Part shown: positions 46,074 to 56,917 of the stretch, piece after piece
How positions within the stretch are numbered: position 1 is the first letter of the stretch
Layout of the letters: each line of letters begins with the position of its first letter
Assembly (NCBI RefSeq): GCF_001653475.1
Contig: NZ_CP011487.1
Location: 1,116,001-1,180,000, forward strand
Origin: Helicobacter pylori
GTDB taxonomy: Bacteria; Campylobacterota; Campylobacteria; Campylobacterales; Helicobacteraceae
Direction: 5' to 3'
Length of the DNA stretch: 64,000 nt
The notes under the pieces: generated by a model
What the model was told of the DNA's origin: nothing
The model's database searches: none
Seen by the model: only the letters and a program-made list of their open reading frames with translations
Position numbers and translations under genes: made by a program

Positions 46074-46393
46074 GTTTTCTCCTTTTTAGATTGAATGGGA
46101 TTTAATATTAGGGATTTCATACATTGAATGCATTTGCATTGGAATGTATTTGGGGCATTATAGCAGAAAATCGTTTTTTTTTTTTGTCATTTTGGAAAAA
46201 TTTTGTCATTTTTTTACTTTTGATGCGTTTTGTAAGGGGATAGGGGGTATTTTAGGAATAACATTCCCACTAACCTCCTAGCTTAAGAAACCACCGCTAA
46301 AGTCAAGCTTTTTCATTTTGTCTTAAAAATGCTTTTTATCGTTTTTATCGCTAACGCTCCATAAAAGCCAAGCCAAGATTAAATAAGATTAAA
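46074..46393. other. babA promoter region and rpsR downstream spacer
   Basis: About 320 bases. The first 120 carry the babA ribosome site, -10 box and A12 run. The rest (46190-46393) is AT-rich, with no gene and no clear second promoter. Confidence 0.6.
46157..46185 (-). promoter_or_regulatory. babA promoter with A12 homopolymer
   Basis: The minus strand has TATAAT (46162-46157), and upstream of it an uninterrupted A12 run (46185-46174) occupying the -35 to -10 spacer. Length change of this poly-A in babA promoters is known to alter transcription. The leader to the ATG is about 85 bases. Confidence 0.8.
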
Positions 46394-46410
46394 GGGGGGG
46401 TATGCCCCCT
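46394..46410 (-). terminator. Terminator of the rpsF-ssb-rpsR operon
   Basis: GGGGG and CCCCC around a CATA loop form a G/C-only stem about 20 bases after rpsR, followed on the minus strand by CCTTTAATCTTATTT. The stem is strong but the T-run is imperfect. Confidence 0.65.
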
Positions 46411-46429
46411 ATTAGCCCTAATCAAAAAT

Positions 46430-46687
46430 TCAGTGCTGTTTAAAAGGGCTATCTACGACTTTTTTCCTATCCACAATGTAGGGGATTAAAGCCATGTGGC
46501 GGGCTCTTTTGATTGCCACTTCCACCCTCTCTTGCCACTTTTTGCTATTGCCTGTCAATCTCCTTGGCATGATTTTATAGCGCTCTGATAGCGTGTGCTT
46601 GAGCATGTCTAAATCTTTATAGTCAATAAAGCTGATTTTAGCTTCAGTGTATTTGCAATAGCGTTTTGAATAGCGTTTTCTTTCCAT
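46430..46687 (-). CDS. rpsR: 30S ribosomal protein S18
   Basis: An 85-aa basic protein, [29 protein letters not shown], with the conserved LPRR-like [31 protein letters not shown]. It binds S6 and 16S rRNA in the platform. It is third in the classical rpsF-ssb-rpsR operon. Confidence 0.97.
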   Translation of the reverse strand: MERKRYSKRYCKYTEAKISFIDYKDLDMLKHTLSERYKIMPRRLTGNSKKWQERVEVAIKRARHMALIPYIVDRKKVVDSPFKQH

Positions 46688-46709
46688 AATGTCTCCTTAA
46701 TTGTAACCC

Positions 46710-47255
46710 TTAAAAGGGGATTTCTTCTTCATCAATATTGATTTCAGGCACGCTGTTTTGATACTTGGACGGCTGTGCTTGTAAATTCTCTTTAGCATGA
46801 GCGTTTTGTGCATAACTTTGGGCTTGGTTAAAAGGATCTTGGCTAGGAGCGTTATCATTAGCGGGATAAGCGTTGTTGAAATTCTCATGCATTGTGCTAT
46901 CTTGCATAGCGTTTGCTTGGGGATTGTCTGACTTTTTATCCATAAATTGCAACGAGTCCGCTGTGATAGTGTGGCGGGAATTTTTTTTGCCCGTTTGATC
47001 CATCCAGCTCTCATAAGTCAAACGCCCTTCTATCAAAACGCTTGAACCCTTGCTTAAATACTGGTTAGCGATTTCAGCCGTTCGCCCAAACAAACGAGCA
47101 TCTATAAAGCACACCTCTTCGCCTAGCGTGCCGTCTTGTTTTTTAAAACGCCTGCTTGTGGCTAAACCTATTGTAGCTGCCGCTGAACCGCTAGGCAAAT
47201 ATTTCAACTCCACATTCCTAGTCAAACGCCCTACCATAATCACTTTATTAAACAT
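46710..47255 (-). CDS. ssb: Single-stranded DNA-binding protein
   Basis: A 181-aa protein: OB-fold domain in residues 1-110 ([21 protein letters not shown] ... [13 protein letters not shown]), a disordered Asn/Gln/Pro-rich linker, and the acidic tip [10 protein letters not shown] that recruits repair and replication partners. Placed between rpsF and rpsR as in most bacteria. Confidence 0.97.
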   Translation of the reverse strand: MFNKVIMVGRLTRNVELKYLPSGSAAATIGLATSRRFKKQDGTLGEEVCFIDARLFGRTAEIANQYLSKGSSVLIEGRLTYESWMDQTGKKNSRHTITADSLQFMDKKSDNPQANAMQDSTMHENFNNAYPANDNAPSQDPFNQAQSYAQNAHAKENLQAQPSKYQNSVPEINIDEEEIPF

Positions 47256-47264
47256 GATAAGCCC

Positions 47265-47693
47265 TTATTCGCTATGAGATCCTACGCTTTCTGCTTCCTC
47301 TGCGTGGTGAGAATGCGTGTGTTCGGTTTTTTCGTGTTTTTCCTTGGCGTGTGGTGGCTTTTTATTAGCCCTATCCACTAACGCATGCCACGCTTCTACT
47401 TCTTTCTTGCTTTCGTATTTGATCACAATGAAACGCAACACATCTTCATTGATGCGATACAATCGTTCAAGCTCTAAAATCATTGACGGCTCTGCTTTGA
47501 AATACGCCACATAATAATAGCCTCTTTTGTGCTTTTTGATTTCATAAGCCAAATTACGCATGCCCATATCCAGGCTCGTTTCAATCACGCCATGATGCTT
47601 AGTGATCACTTCTTTATAAAACTCAATTTTGGATTTAATCTCTTCTTCTACTAAAGTAGGTTTGAGAATAAACATCGTTTCATAATGCCTCAT
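47265..47693 (-). CDS. rpsF: 30S ribosomal protein S6
   Basis: A 142-aa protein from the chosen ATG ([19 protein letters not shown]), which follows AAGGAGA closely. A further-upstream frame lacks a start of equal quality. The S6 fold is followed by a 45-residue His/Lys/Glu-rich tail ([21 protein letters not shown]). The tail is longer than in E. coli and might bind metal, which is an inference. Confidence 0.95.
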   Translation of the reverse strand: MRHYETMFILKPTLVEEEIKSKIEFYKEVITKHHGVIETSLDMGMRNLAYEIKKHKRGYYYVAYFKAEPSMILELERLYRINEDVLRFIVIKYESKKEVEAWHALVDRANKKPPHAKEKHEKTEHTHSHHAEEAESVGSHSE

Positions 47694-47845
47694 CCATTCT
47701 CCTTGTGGTTGTATAGCCCTTTTTTTACTAAAAAAGAGCAAGGTCTAAAAAACTTTTGATTATACCTTGCTTTCGCTTGTTTTTAGATTAAATTTAGTTT
47801 TATTGAAAGATTAAAGCTCAAAACTAAAAACGCCTTGATTATTTT

Positions 47846-48868
47846 TCAAGGGTTAATGATTTTTTGAATGGGGGTCAAATACAAAAAGCCCAATTCCTTT
47901 TGCCCTTGCATGCTTTGAATGTGCCATAACCTGAAAATTTCAAAAACCCTCTTATAGCCGGCTTCTTTCAAACGCAAGGCGTTTTTAGCGTAATTTTCGG
48001 CAATCTCTTTAGGAGGAGCGTAGCCTAAAACCTCTTTAGCGTCCATTAAACCGGTCGTTTTAATATGAGCGAAAAATAAAAAAAGCTGGTAAAAATACCG
48101 CTCTAACCCCCTTAAAATGTCCGCATCCTTTTTGCCCTCTTTTAACAAATAATCATAAATATCAAGCACGCTTTTTTTCAAAAAAAGCCCTAAAATGAGC
48201 TTTTGTAAATCCATATCCCCCGCATTGGAGCTTAATTCTTGAATGTCTTCTAAAGCGATTGGTGCGTTTAAAAGCGCTAGCTTGTCTAAATCGTTAAACG
48301 AAACGCCTAAATCTTCGTTATTGGTTTCAAAAAGAGCGTTTAAAAGATGGTTGCTGATGTCTAAATGTAAAAAATTCGCCCTTTCTTGTAAGAATTTCAA
48401 ACTCTCCCAAATTTTAGGGATAAAAAAGCGTGCATGAATCGCTTCATCTTTCAAGGGGCTTTTTTGGAAAAATTTAACGATAGCATCGCTAGTGTATTTG
48501 TATTTTGTGGTGTCGCTTTTAGAATGATAAAGCCCTATGATAAGCTTGTTATGGCTAGGCCGCTCTAAAGCTTTTAAAAAAAGATTGATATCGTTTTCTT
48601 TAAATTTCTTATGCAACGCAAAGTCCAGTTTTAAAACGACTAAACTGCTCCCTCCAAATAAAGAATCCTGCTCTAAAAGGGTCGTAATCTGGCTTTTTTC
48701 ATAATCGCTCGCATAAAAAAGCGAAGTTTCTGTGTCAGGGTTAGCGCCTTTAAAAAGCGAGCTGATCGTTTGAATATAATAATGAATGAAAAAATCAAAC
48801 TCCCCATACAAAAACACCGCTTTAGGGAGACGCTGTTTTAAATAATTGTCCAAATCTTTACGATACAT
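47846..48868 (-). CDS. holA: DNA polymerase III subunit delta
   Basis: A 340-aa clamp-loader subunit that opens the sliding clamp. Start chosen at MYRKDLDNYLKQRLPKAVFLYGE, with AAGGATT upstream. Its AAA+ fold lacks Walker motifs as expected: ASDYEKSQITTLLEQDSLFGGSSLVVL, NHLLNALFETNNEDLG. The ATG lies 11 bases inside the end of rnr, so the two are coupled. Confidence 0.88.
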   Translation of the reverse strand: MYRKDLDNYLKQRLPKAVFLYGEFDFFIHYYIQTISSLFKGANPDTETSLFYASDYEKSQITTLLEQDSLFGGSSLVVLKLDFALHKKFKENDINLFLKALERPSHNKLIIGLYHSKSDTTKYKYTSDAIVKFFQKSPLKDEAIHARFFIPKIWESLKFLQERANFLHLDISNHLLNALFETNNEDLGVSFNDLDKLALLNAPIALEDIQELSSNAGDMDLQKLILGLFLKKSVLDIYDYLLKEGKKDADILRGLERYFYQLFLFFAHIKTTGLMDAKEVLGYAPPKEIAENYAKNALRLKEAGYKRVFEIFRLWHIQSMQGQKELGFLYLTPIQKIINP

Positions 48869-50801
48869 GCTCTTTAATCCTTTCTGTGATTTCACCCCAA
48901 ACTTGCCCTAAAACCAAATCCGCATGCGTGATTTTAACGCACACCTTTTCTAAAGGCTTAAAAACCTTGTTCGTTTTGACTAAAACTTTAAGCCCTACCC
49001 ATTCTTTTAACCCCACCACCACCCAATCTTTAACCTCTAAAACAACGCCCAAAAATTCTTTTTCTAAAAGTTCTAAAGCTAATCGAGCGAATTTGCGTTT
49101 GACAAAATCCCTTTCAATCAAAGCGGTCTTTTTTTGTAAAGCGTTCAACTCAGAACACAACTCGGGCGTTTCTTCTAACAAATACGAGCAGCCTTTAGCC
49201 TGGTGGAACAACAATTCTTTTAAAAGCCTGTGTAAGGCTAAATCGCTGTATCGTCTAATGGGCGAAGTGGAATGCGTATAGCTGGCAAACCCCAAACCAA
49301 AATGGCTTTCTTGCATGGGGCTATAAAGGGCTAAATTTTGAGATTTAATGATTAAGCGCGAAACTTCTCTTTCTAACTTCTTTTCTTTGGCTGTCTTTAA
49401 GGCATGCTCTAAAAAAGGCAAAAAGCCCATGTTTTTAGGGCGTGTGATCTCATAATCAAAAAGCTTGTCGTAGAGGCGTTTTTGTTGCTCCAAACTGGGC
49501 TCTTTATGGGTGCGGTATATCCCCTTATTTTGAAAATGCTTATCTAATAACCTCGCGCTAGATTGGTTGGCTAACAGCATGGCTTCTTCTATAAGGGTGT
49601 GCGCACCGCTTTCTTTTTGCGTTTCAATTTTTTCTATACGCCCTTCTTGATTTAAATACAGCTTGTTTTCAAACGAATTGAAATCAAACCCTTTTTTTAA
49701 ACGCTCCTTTTTTAACGCTAAAGCCATTTCTAAAAACCCCAAAAGGCTTTGTTGCAAATCTTTATCTAAAGAGCTTTGTTGGGCGCTTAAAAAATGATTG
49801 ATTTCTTCATAAGTGCAATTAGCCCTAACTTCAATAACGCCTTGAAACAATCGGGCGTTTTTCAAATGATCTAAAGGGATCTCATACACTAAAGCCAGGC
49901 GTTTTTCAAATGCTTTCAGTGAGCATGCCCCTTGAGACAAACTCAAAGGCAGCATGGGATACACGCTATTAGGGAAATACACGCTAAAGCCCCTAAGCCT
50001 AGCTTCTTTATCCAAACTGGAATATTTCGGCACAAATTCGCTCACATCAGCAACCGCCACAAACAAAACCCTTTTTTCTTGATCATAAAAAATCGCATCG
50101 TCAAAATCTTTAGCGTCTTTAGGGTCAATGGTGATAAAAGGGATGTGGGAATAATTGATCCTATCTTTAAAATCGCTCGCTTTAAGTTGCGCGTAATGTT
50201 GGGCTAAATTCAAACAATCTTTTGAAAAATCCTTAACCCTGTCAAAAAGGCTTAAAGAAAGGTTTTCATCTATTAAAGGGTCTTCTAAAGCCCCTAAAAT
50301 TTCGCTGATTTCACGCTTTTTCAGATCGATCTTTACCACGCAATGCCTGGGCAATTCTAATAAGGATTTTTGGCTGTGTTTTAAAAGAACGGGTTTTTTA
50401 AAAGGCTCTTTAAAAGGGATAGCCACAATCTGGTTATTTTCTTTAGCCAGGTAAACTATCATCGTATGATCTGCATGATCTGCATCAAAAAGAGCGGCTT
50501 TAAAAAAGGCTATGGGGCGTTTTTTAGAACATTCTATTTTGCATAAAATCAAAGCGTCTGTTTTGAAAGAAGGGGGTAAGTTTTTGATTAAAGGGTCTTT
50601 AGGGTAATTTTTCGCTAAAGAAATGAAAAACGCCTTATTTTCTGCCCATTCAATTCTGCCTATATCAAAGCCTTCTTTTAAAAAATAGCGCTCCTTGTTG
50701 GATCCAAGCGCTTCTTTTAAAACGCCCTTTTCTATTAGAGGAGCGAATCGTTTAGGGATCTTTTTAACTCCAAAAAAAAGGCTTCTTAAAAACCCTTGCA
50801 T
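48858..50801 (-). CDS. rnr: Ribonuclease R (VacB)
   Basis: A 647-aa 3'-to-5' exoribonuclease of the RNase II/R family. The RNB catalytic motif ITIDPKDAKDFDDAIF is near residue 225, then FSVYFPNSVYPMLP and SPIRRYSDLALHRLL. A short N-terminal part replaces the cold-shock domains of E. coli RNase R. The C-terminal S1 domain is VVVGLKEWVGLKVLV. The ATG overlaps the aroE stop (ATGA). Confidence 0.93.
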   Translation of the reverse strand: MQGFLRSLFFGVKKIPKRFAPLIEKGVLKEALGSNKERYFLKEGFDIGRIEWAENKAFFISLAKNYPKDPLIKNLPPSFKTDALILCKIECSKKRPIAFFKAALFDADHADHTMIVYLAKENNQIVAIPFKEPFKKPVLLKHSQKSLLELPRHCVVKIDLKKREISEILGALEDPLIDENLSLSLFDRVKDFSKDCLNLAQHYAQLKASDFKDRINYSHIPFITIDPKDAKDFDDAIFYDQEKRVLFVAVADVSEFVPKYSSLDKEARLRGFSVYFPNSVYPMLPLSLSQGACSLKAFEKRLALVYEIPLDHLKNARLFQGVIEVRANCTYEEINHFLSAQQSSLDKDLQQSLLGFLEMALALKKERLKKGFDFNSFENKLYLNQEGRIEKIETQKESGAHTLIEEAMLLANQSSARLLDKHFQNKGIYRTHKEPSLEQQKRLYDKLFDYEITRPKNMGFLPFLEHALKTAKEKKLEREVSRLIIKSQNLALYSPMQESHFGLGFASYTHSTSPIRRYSDLALHRLLKELLFHQAKGCSYLLEETPELCSELNALQKKTALIERDFVKRKFARLALELLEKEFLGVVLEVKDWVVVGLKEWVGLKVLVKTNKVFKPLEKVCVKITHADLVLGQVWGEITERIKEHVS

Positions 50802-51592
50802 CAAAAAACACTTCGCATGACTTCAAACGCTTTTGAATAAGGGACTTGAGAAGCGCTGAATTTTTCAAAACTTAAAGAAGCTTGATAGATGAGCATGTCT
50901 TTCCCGTCTTGAAAGGGGATTTTTAACTCTTTGGCCAGAGACAAAAAGGGCGTTAAAAACCCATACACCAAATCATAAGCGAGCTTGCCCTCTTTAAAAT
51001 ACCCTTTCAAAACCTCTTTACTTAAAGGCAATTCGTTATTCAAACTCGCTGAAGTAGCGTTAATAATCAAATCAAAAGCGCTTTGAGGAGGCTCCATGAA
51101 ACAATCACAGCCCAAGCGTTGGAAAAAATCCAATCCCCTAGCAGAGCGGTTCAACACACTCACTTCTAAGCCTTGTTTTTTTAATCCGCACGCTAGGGCT
51201 TTAGCGCTCCCCCCAGAGCCTAAAATCAAAGCGTTTTGAAAGTTTTGGTGTTTTAAAGAAAGATAAAACCCTAAAGCGTCGGTATTATAACCCACAAGCT
51301 CATCATTTTCCAAAACAAGCGTATTGATTGAAGCGCATTCAAGCGCGATACCTTTGATTTTATCGCAAACTTGAAACGCCCTTTCTTTAAAGGGTAAAGT
51401 TACATTAGCCCCACTAAGCCCCAAATGCAAAAACTCGTTTTTGATATGGCTTTCTAAAGGGAGTAATATGGGGTGGTAATGCCCCAAAAACCCTAATTTT
51501 TCTTGAAAAGTCAAAAAACAAGCGTTATGGATTAAGGGCGATTTGGAATGTTTGATGGGATTTCCAAAAACCCCAAAAGATTTTAATTTCAT
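50801..51592 (-). CDS. aroE: Shikimate dehydrogenase
   Basis: NADPH-dependent reduction of 3-dehydroshikimate for aromatic amino acid synthesis. The product is 263 aa with the substrate-site [29 protein letters not shown] with its catalytic Lys, the cofactor loop [16 protein letters not shown] and the C-terminal [10 protein letters not shown]. Normal length. Confidence 0.96.
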   Translation of the reverse strand: MKLKSFGVFGNPIKHSKSPLIHNACFLTFQEKLGFLGHYHPILLPLESHIKNEFLHLGLSGANVTLPFKERAFQVCDKIKGIALECASINTLVLENDELVGYNTDALGFYLSLKHQNFQNALILGSGGSAKALACGLKKQGLEVSVLNRSARGLDFFQRLGCDCFMEPPQSAFDLIINATSASLNNELPLSKEVLKGYFKEGKLAYDLVYGFLTPFLSLAKELKIPFQDGKDMLIYQASLSFEKFSASQVPYSKAFEVMRSVF

Positions 51593-51599
51593 TATTCTT

Positions 51600-52181
51600 T
51601 CATTCAGCCTTTTTTAAAAGTTTTAAAAACACATAGCCCTTTGTTTCATTAGAAAATTCAATTTTAGCCCAATCGTTTTGGATTTCTAAAACTTTCACGC
51701 TTTTATCTTTTGTAAGCGATCCCAAGATTTTGCCTTTTGTGCTAGGAAAAGCACGCACATTCACGCCACTGACTGCGACCTTATACTCTAAAGGTTTTTT
51801 TCCAATTGCAGGGGTTGTGGGGGTTTTTTGGTTGTTTTGAACGGGTGAGACGCTGTTTTGTTTAGGTTCATTTTGGATTTCTGGCTCTTGTTTATTCTCT
51901 TGTTTAGTTTCTTTTTCTTGCGTGGTTGTTTCTAAAGGCAAAGGAGGGTCTTTGGTGAGGTTTTCTTCTGTGGTGGTTGTGTTGGCTTCTTGTTTAGGCG
52001 AAAGCGCACTGTTTTGACGCTCTGTCTTGGTTTTTTCTGAATTCTGGCTTATTTGAGCGCTGTCTTTTTTTACATAAAAACCAAGCGCAGCATGCGCTAA
52101 AGCATACAACAACATAAACCCTAAGACCACCAAAAAAGGCTGCATAAAAAGTTTTAAAAAAGATTTCATCTCAGTTTTCAT
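51600..52181 (-). CDS. Membrane-anchored SH3-domain protein
   Basis: About 193 aa. One N-terminal helix ([22 protein letters not shown]) anchors it in the inner membrane. A long Gln/Glu/Lys/Thr-rich, probably disordered linker (about 35-120) follows, and a bacterial SH3 domain ([22 protein letters not shown] ... [17 protein letters not shown]) lies in the periplasm. SH3b domains often bind peptidoglycan. Start chosen at the ATG after GAGGGTAGGA. HP1250 position. Confidence 0.78.
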   Translation of the reverse strand: MKTEMKSFLKLFMQPFLVVLGFMLLYALAHAALGFYVKKDSAQISQNSEKTKTERQNSALSPKQEANTTTTEENLTKDPPLPLETTTQEKETKQENKQEPEIQNEPKQNSVSPVQNNQKTPTTPAIGKKPLEYKVAVSGVNVRAFPSTKGKILGSLTKDKSVKVLEIQNDWAKIEFSNETKGYVFLKLLKKAE

Positions 52182-52189
52182 TCCTACCC

Positions 52190-53236
52190 TCAACGCTTTT
52201 CAAAATCAATCCTAGGGTCAATCACCACGCAGAGCAAATCGCTTATCAAACTCGCTACCAAACCTAAAAGCGTGAAAATATAAAGCGAACCAAACACGAC
52301 AGGATAATCCCTACTCACAATGCTTTCATACCCTAAAAGCCCTAACCCATCCAGGCTAAAAACGATTTCTATCAATAAGCTTGAGCTAAAAAACATGCCC
52401 AAAAAAGCTTGCGGGAAACCCGCCACCACTAACAAAATCGCATTGCGGAACACATGCGCATAAAAAATACGCCCCACTGAACAGCCCTTAGCCTTAGCGC
52501 TCACCACATAAAGTTTGCCCATTTCATCTAAAAAAGAGTTTTTCACTAAAAGCGTAAGGCTTGCAAAACCCCCTAAAGAAATGCAAAGAACGGGCAAAGT
52601 GATATGCCATAAATAATCCCTGATTTTACCTAACGCGCTCAAACTTTCAAAATTATCGCTCACTAGCCCCTTTAAAGGGAACCAGTGCCAATAATTCCCT
52701 CCAGCAAAAAACACGATCAACACCACCGCAAACAAAAAGGCCGGGATAGCGTTAGCGACAATGATCACCACGCTGCTTAGCACATCTAAAGGCTCGTTAT
52801 TGCGTTTGGCCTTGAAAATCCCTAAAGGGATAGAAATAAGATAAATCAAAAGCGTGCTAAAAAGCCCTAACGAAATGGATACGGGCAATTTTTCCTTAAT
52901 CAAATCTACCACTTTAATCTGGCGGTAAAAGCTCTCCCCAAAATCAAATTGCGCGTATTTTTTGAGCATAAGAAGGTAGCGCTCCCCTATGGGCTTGTCA
53001 AAGCCATAGAGTTTTTTTAAATTTTCTAATAAATCGCTCTCCAACCCTTGAGACCCCCTATAGGCACGATCTTTAACAACGCCTTGGGTTTCTTTGGACT
53101 GCGTGTTATTGATTTTAGCCATCATCTGCTCTATAGGGCCTCCAGGAGCCGATTGGATCAGAAAGAAATTAATCGTCATGATGGCTAATAAAGTCGGGAT
53201 AATCAAAAGCAAGCGTTTGAGAATATAAGCAATCAT
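52190..53236 (-). CDS. oppB: Oligopeptide ABC transporter permease (OppB/YejB type)
   Basis: A 348-aa inner membrane permease starting [24 protein letters not shown]. It has a long periplasmic loop after helix 1, the coupling-helix motif [24 protein letters not shown], and the final helix region [21 protein letters not shown]. The YejB-type N-terminal insert is present. The start overlaps the oppA stop by 4 bases (ATGA). Confidence 0.9.
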   Translation of the reverse strand: MIAYILKRLLLIIPTLLAIMTINFFLIQSAPGGPIEQMMAKINNTQSKETQGVVKDRAYRGSQGLESDLLENLKKLYGFDKPIGERYLLMLKKYAQFDFGESFYRQIKVVDLIKEKLPVSISLGLFSTLLIYLISIPLGIFKAKRNNEPLDVLSSVVIIVANAIPAFLFAVVLIVFFAGGNYWHWFPLKGLVSDNFESLSALGKIRDYLWHITLPVLCISLGGFASLTLLVKNSFLDEMGKLYVVSAKAKGCSVGRIFYAHVFRNAILLVVAGFPQAFLGMFFSSSLLIEIVFSLDGLGLLGYESIVSRDYPVVFGSLYIFTLLGLVASLISDLLCVVIDPRIDFEKR

Positions 53237-55020
53237 TGAAGACTCTTTTCTTTTTTTACCCACCACAAATACGGCGAAAATCCATAACTAGGGCTGATTT
53301 CAGGCATGCCAATGTAATTATACGCCGCGATCCTGTAATTAGGCAAATAAAAATGCGGTATCACATAAAACCCCCACAATAGCACCCTATCCATCGCTTG
53401 AATGGCGGCTAATTGCTCCTTGTAATCTTTAGCGTTAATGATTTTTTCAATCAAATCATCTACCGCTTTACTAGAGATTCCCGCATAATTCCTTGCGCCT
53501 TTTTCTTTAGCGCTCAAAGAGCCAAAATAAAAGCGCTGTTCATTACCCGGGAAAGACGATTGGCCTATCACCCCTACAATCATGTCAAAATCATAGCTTT
53601 TGACCCGATTGACATACTGGCTTAAATCCACTCTTTGGATTTTCATGTCAATCCCTAACACCCTTAAGTTTTTAGCAAAGGCTAGAGCCAATCTTTCAAA
53701 TGCCGGGCTGTTTAAAAGCAAAGTGAAACTAAACGGCTTGTTATTCTTATCCACTAAACGCATGTTTTTGTAAGAAAAGCCCGCGCTTTCTAAAAGCTTT
53801 TGAGCGTATTTTAGATTTTCCCTCAAGTTATAGCCTAAAACATCAGCCCCATCGGTTCTAGGCACGACATAAGGCTCTTTAAAAACCCTTTCATCTAAAC
53901 TCTTTTCATAAGGGGCTAACAGAACTTTTTCTTCAGGGCTTGGAAGAGGAGGGGACGCATAAACAGAGTTACTGAAAAAACTAGTGGTGCGTTTGTATTG
54001 CGAAAAAAACAGATTTTTATTCGCCCATTCAAAATCAAACGCATAAAATAAGGCTTCACGCACCCTTTTATCCTTAAAAATTTCCCGGCGCGTGTTGAAG
54101 AAAAACCCTTGCATGCCGCTTGGCATTTTATGGGCTATTAGGTATTTAGTGATTTTTTTATTGTCTATAGCTTTCCCCACATAGCCCCTAGCCCAAACCT
54201 TAGCCGTACTTTCAAGGCGCCAATCATACGCCCCGCTTAAAAAAGCCTGTAAAGCAATGGTTTCGTCTTTATAATACTCAAATTTGACCTGATCAAAATT
54301 GAACTGCCCCTTTCTGCTAGGCAAATTCCTCGCCCAATAATTAGGGTTTCTTTGGTAGGTGATTTTCTTGCCCACATCAAAAGAATCGATCACATAAGGG
54401 CCGCTAGAAACAGGAATGAGTAAAGGGTTTTTGGTGAAGTAATCCTTTTGAAACGCTTTTTTGGAAAAGATCTGCAACTGCCCTAAAATGAGAGGCAACT
54501 CTTTATTTTCAGTGGTTTTGAAAAGGAATTTAACATGGTGTTTGTCTAAGATAACCGCCTTTTTAACATCTTGGTAATACTGCCGATAAATGGGCGATCC
54601 TAATTGCATTATCGTATCAAAGCTAAACTTCACATCGCTCGCTAAAATGGGAGCGTTATTGCTGAATCTCGCTCTTTTGTCTAAAGTAAAAATCACATAG
54701 CTGTTATCCTTAGCCACTTCGGCGTCTTTAGCGATCAAGGGGTATTCGGCATAAGGCTCGTCCAAACTTTGCACCATTAAAGTGTCATAAATCAAATCCA
54801 AGCCTTCGGCTTTAGTGCCTTTAAGCACAAAAGGGTTAAGGCTATCAAAAGTCCCTATAGCGTCATTCCTTAAGACACCGCCTTTTCTGGCGTCAGGGTT
54901 AGCGTATTCAAAATGCGTGAAATTGTCTTTATATTTAGGCTCTTCGCCCAAGTATAAATAAGGCGTAGCCTTAAGGAAACAAAACACCCCCAACCATAAG
55001 CCTAAAATTTTAAAGACCAC
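53233..55020 (-). CDS. oppA: Peptide ABC transporter substrate-binding protein (OppA/YejA type)
   Basis: A 595-aa periplasmic binding protein. Signal peptide [24 protein letters not shown], the family-5 solute-binding core with [37 protein letters not shown] and [21 protein letters not shown], and a C-terminus ending [14 protein letters not shown]. It captures peptides for the permease encoded next. The ATPase subunits are not in this window. Confidence 0.9.
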   Translation of the reverse strand: MVFKILGLWLGVFCFLKATPYLYLGEEPKYKDNFTHFEYANPDARKGGVLRNDAIGTFDSLNPFVLKGTKAEGLDLIYDTLMVQSLDEPYAEYPLIAKDAEVAKDNSYVIFTLDKRARFSNNAPILASDVKFSFDTIMQLGSPIYRQYYQDVKKAVILDKHHVKFLFKTTENKELPLILGQLQIFSKKAFQKDYFTKNPLLIPVSSGPYVIDSFDVGKKITYQRNPNYWARNLPSRKGQFNFDQVKFEYYKDETIALQAFLSGAYDWRLESTAKVWARGYVGKAIDNKKITKYLIAHKMPSGMQGFFFNTRREIFKDKRVREALFYAFDFEWANKNLFFSQYKRTTSFFSNSVYASPPLPSPEEKVLLAPYEKSLDERVFKEPYVVPRTDGADVLGYNLRENLKYAQKLLESAGFSYKNMRLVDKNNKPFSFTLLLNSPAFERLALAFAKNLRVLGIDMKIQRVDLSQYVNRVKSYDFDMIVGVIGQSSFPGNEQRFYFGSLSAKEKGARNYAGISSKAVDDLIEKIINAKDYKEQLAAIQAMDRVLLWGFYVIPHFYLPNYRIAAYNYIGMPEISPSYGFSPYLWWVKKEKSLQ

Positions 55021-56001
55021 TCAAACCAACCCCATCAATTCTTTAGCCTTTTGGTAAGTCGCTTCCGCCAAAGGTCTGGCTTTTTTGACACCGCCATTTA
55101 AAATGGCTTTCACTTCATCATCGCTGATTTCTTTGTATCTTTCTTGGATGGGTTTTAAAGCCTGGATCACTACTTCAGCCAATTCCTTTTTAAAATCCCC
55201 ATAGCCCTTATTTTTGAAACGCTCTTCTATGTTTTCTGGGCTTTCATTGCTTAAAAGCATGTAGATATTTAAAAGGTTGAAAATGCCCTCTCTTTCTTCA
55301 TCAAAGGCGATAACGCCCGTAGAATCAGTGGCCGCTTTTTTGATTTTTCTTACAATAATGTCTGGCTCATCTAAAAGAAAAATCGCATGGTTAGCCCCCT
55401 TATGCGATTTACTCATTTTCACTTTTGGATCATCTAGCCCCATAACCCTTGCCCCCACTTTAGCGATCAAAGGCTCTGGCACTTTAAAGCAGTTCCCAAA
55501 ATCCCTGTTAAATTTTTCTGCAATGTTTCGTGTGAGCTCTAAATGCTGTTTTTGATCTTCGCCCACTGGCACTAAATCGCTTTGGTATAACAAAATATCT
55601 GACGCCATTAAAATAGGGTAATTGAAAAGCCCCACATTCACGCTTTTAGGGTTTTTTAAGGACTTGTCTTTGAATTGCGTCATTCTTTGCATTTCCCCCA
55701 TAGACACCTGACAATTTAATAGCCATGCTAAAGCCGGGTGCTCATTAACTTCACTTTGAATGAATAACCCTGATTGCTTAGGATTAATCCCGCAAGCTAA
55801 AAGCAATTTGACTAGCTCATAGCTTTGGGATCTTAAAAATGCAGGATCTATGGGCAAGGTAATCGCATGCGAATTGACGACGCAAAAAAGATTTTCATAT
55901 TCATCTTGCATCTCTACCCAATGCTTGATCGCTCCTAAATAGTTGCCCAAATGGATTTGCCCGGTAGGTTGGATGCCTGAAAAGACTCGTTTTTTGTGCA
56001 T
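55021..56001 (-). CDS. trpS: Tryptophanyl-tRNA synthetase
   Basis: A 326-aa class I synthetase beginning [23 protein letters not shown], where the HIGH-type motif is HLGN, with KMSKS intact as VKMSKSHKG near residue 198 and [17 protein letters not shown] between. An upstream in-frame extension was rejected because it has no supporting ribosome site. Confidence 0.96.
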   Translation of the reverse strand: MHKKRVFSGIQPTGQIHLGNYLGAIKHWVEMQDEYENLFCVVNSHAITLPIDPAFLRSQSYELVKLLLACGINPKQSGLFIQSEVNEHPALAWLLNCQVSMGEMQRMTQFKDKSLKNPKSVNVGLFNYPILMASDILLYQSDLVPVGEDQKQHLELTRNIAEKFNRDFGNCFKVPEPLIAKVGARVMGLDDPKVKMSKSHKGANHAIFLLDEPDIIVRKIKKAATDSTGVIAFDEEREGIFNLLNIYMLLSNESPENIEERFKNKGYGDFKKELAEVVIQALKPIQERYKEISDDEVKAILNGGVKKARPLAEATYQKAKELMGLV

Positions 56002-56071
56002 GTTGCTTCTCGTTGGTTTAGTTAGTGTTATTGTAACCACCTAATTTTAATATTTTAATTTATCTTAGTTT

Positions 56072-56800
56072 TTAAGAACGCTTGATCCCAGAAAAGAGTA
56101 ACACTTCATAGCTCAATTTTTCAAACGCTATGTTTTGAAAAAAATGTTTTTTTTGCTTGAAACTCAGCGTTGAACCCCCTAAAAGACCGCATTTTTTAAG
56201 GTAATTCAAGCAATCTTGTTTGCGGTTGAAATAAAGAGCGAAGCGCTTGTTTTCCAATTCTATTTGAAAATTTTTAAAAGCGTTTTTGATTAAGGATTTG
56301 AGCGTTTTGAGATCCCTTAAAGGCGAAGGCGTGCCTAAAAACTCATGCACTTCATGCAAACTGAAATCCGTATGAATAGCTAGAGCGGCCTCCTTACTAG
56401 AAAGAGCGATTTTTCCTAAAACGCTTTTTAAATCCCTTGCCCATTGTAAAGAGGAAGAAGACACAACCAAATCATAAGCGCAAAAAACATGTTCTTCAAA
56501 ATCCGCATGCTCTAAAGTGGTTTTTTGAATATTAATAGAATGCGTGGGGTGTAATTTGAGCATGTTCATAGAATTATCCAAAGCGATAAACTCTTCAATC
56601 AAAATATTTTGCCGCTCTAAAGCGTTAAAAACAGCCCCACTCCCTGATCCTAGATCCAAAACTTTAGCGTAATGTTTTTGTTTTAAAAATTGGACAAGGC
56701 AGATAGCGATTTGCTGCTGGATATGAGCAAAGAGGGGATAAGTTTTGGCATGCCGATTGAATGCATGCTGATTGAATGAATGAAAAGAGTCCAACACCAC
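56072..56800 (-). CDS. bioC: Malonyl-ACP O-methyltransferase-like protein (BioC)
   Basis: A 242-aa class I SAM methyltransferase. The SAM loop is AKVLDLGSGSGAVF near residue 45, followed by EFIALDNSMNMLKL and YDLVVSSSSLQWARDL. This pattern fits BioC, which starts pimelate assembly for biotin. The assignment rests on family memory (HP1254); another SAM methyltransferase cannot be excluded. Confidence 0.75.
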   Translation of the reverse strand: MVLDSFHSFNQHAFNRHAKTYPLFAHIQQQIAICLVQFLKQKHYAKVLDLGSGSGAVFNALERQNILIEEFIALDNSMNMLKLHPTHSINIQKTTLEHADFEEHVFCAYDLVVSSSSLQWARDLKSVLGKIALSSKEAALAIHTDFSLHEVHEFLGTPSPLRDLKTLKSLIKNAFKNFQIELENKRFALYFNRKQDCLNYLKKCGLLGGSTLSFKQKKHFFQNIAFEKLSYEVLLFSGIKRS

Positions 56801-56917
56801 CGCCTTTAATGCGCCACGCTTAAAATTAAAACTGAATTTTAGTGTGTTCTTAGCAAATTTTAGATAAGATCAAGGGTAATTTTTTCTAAATTTTAGGCAT
56901 TTAAGGAATCGGTGTTT

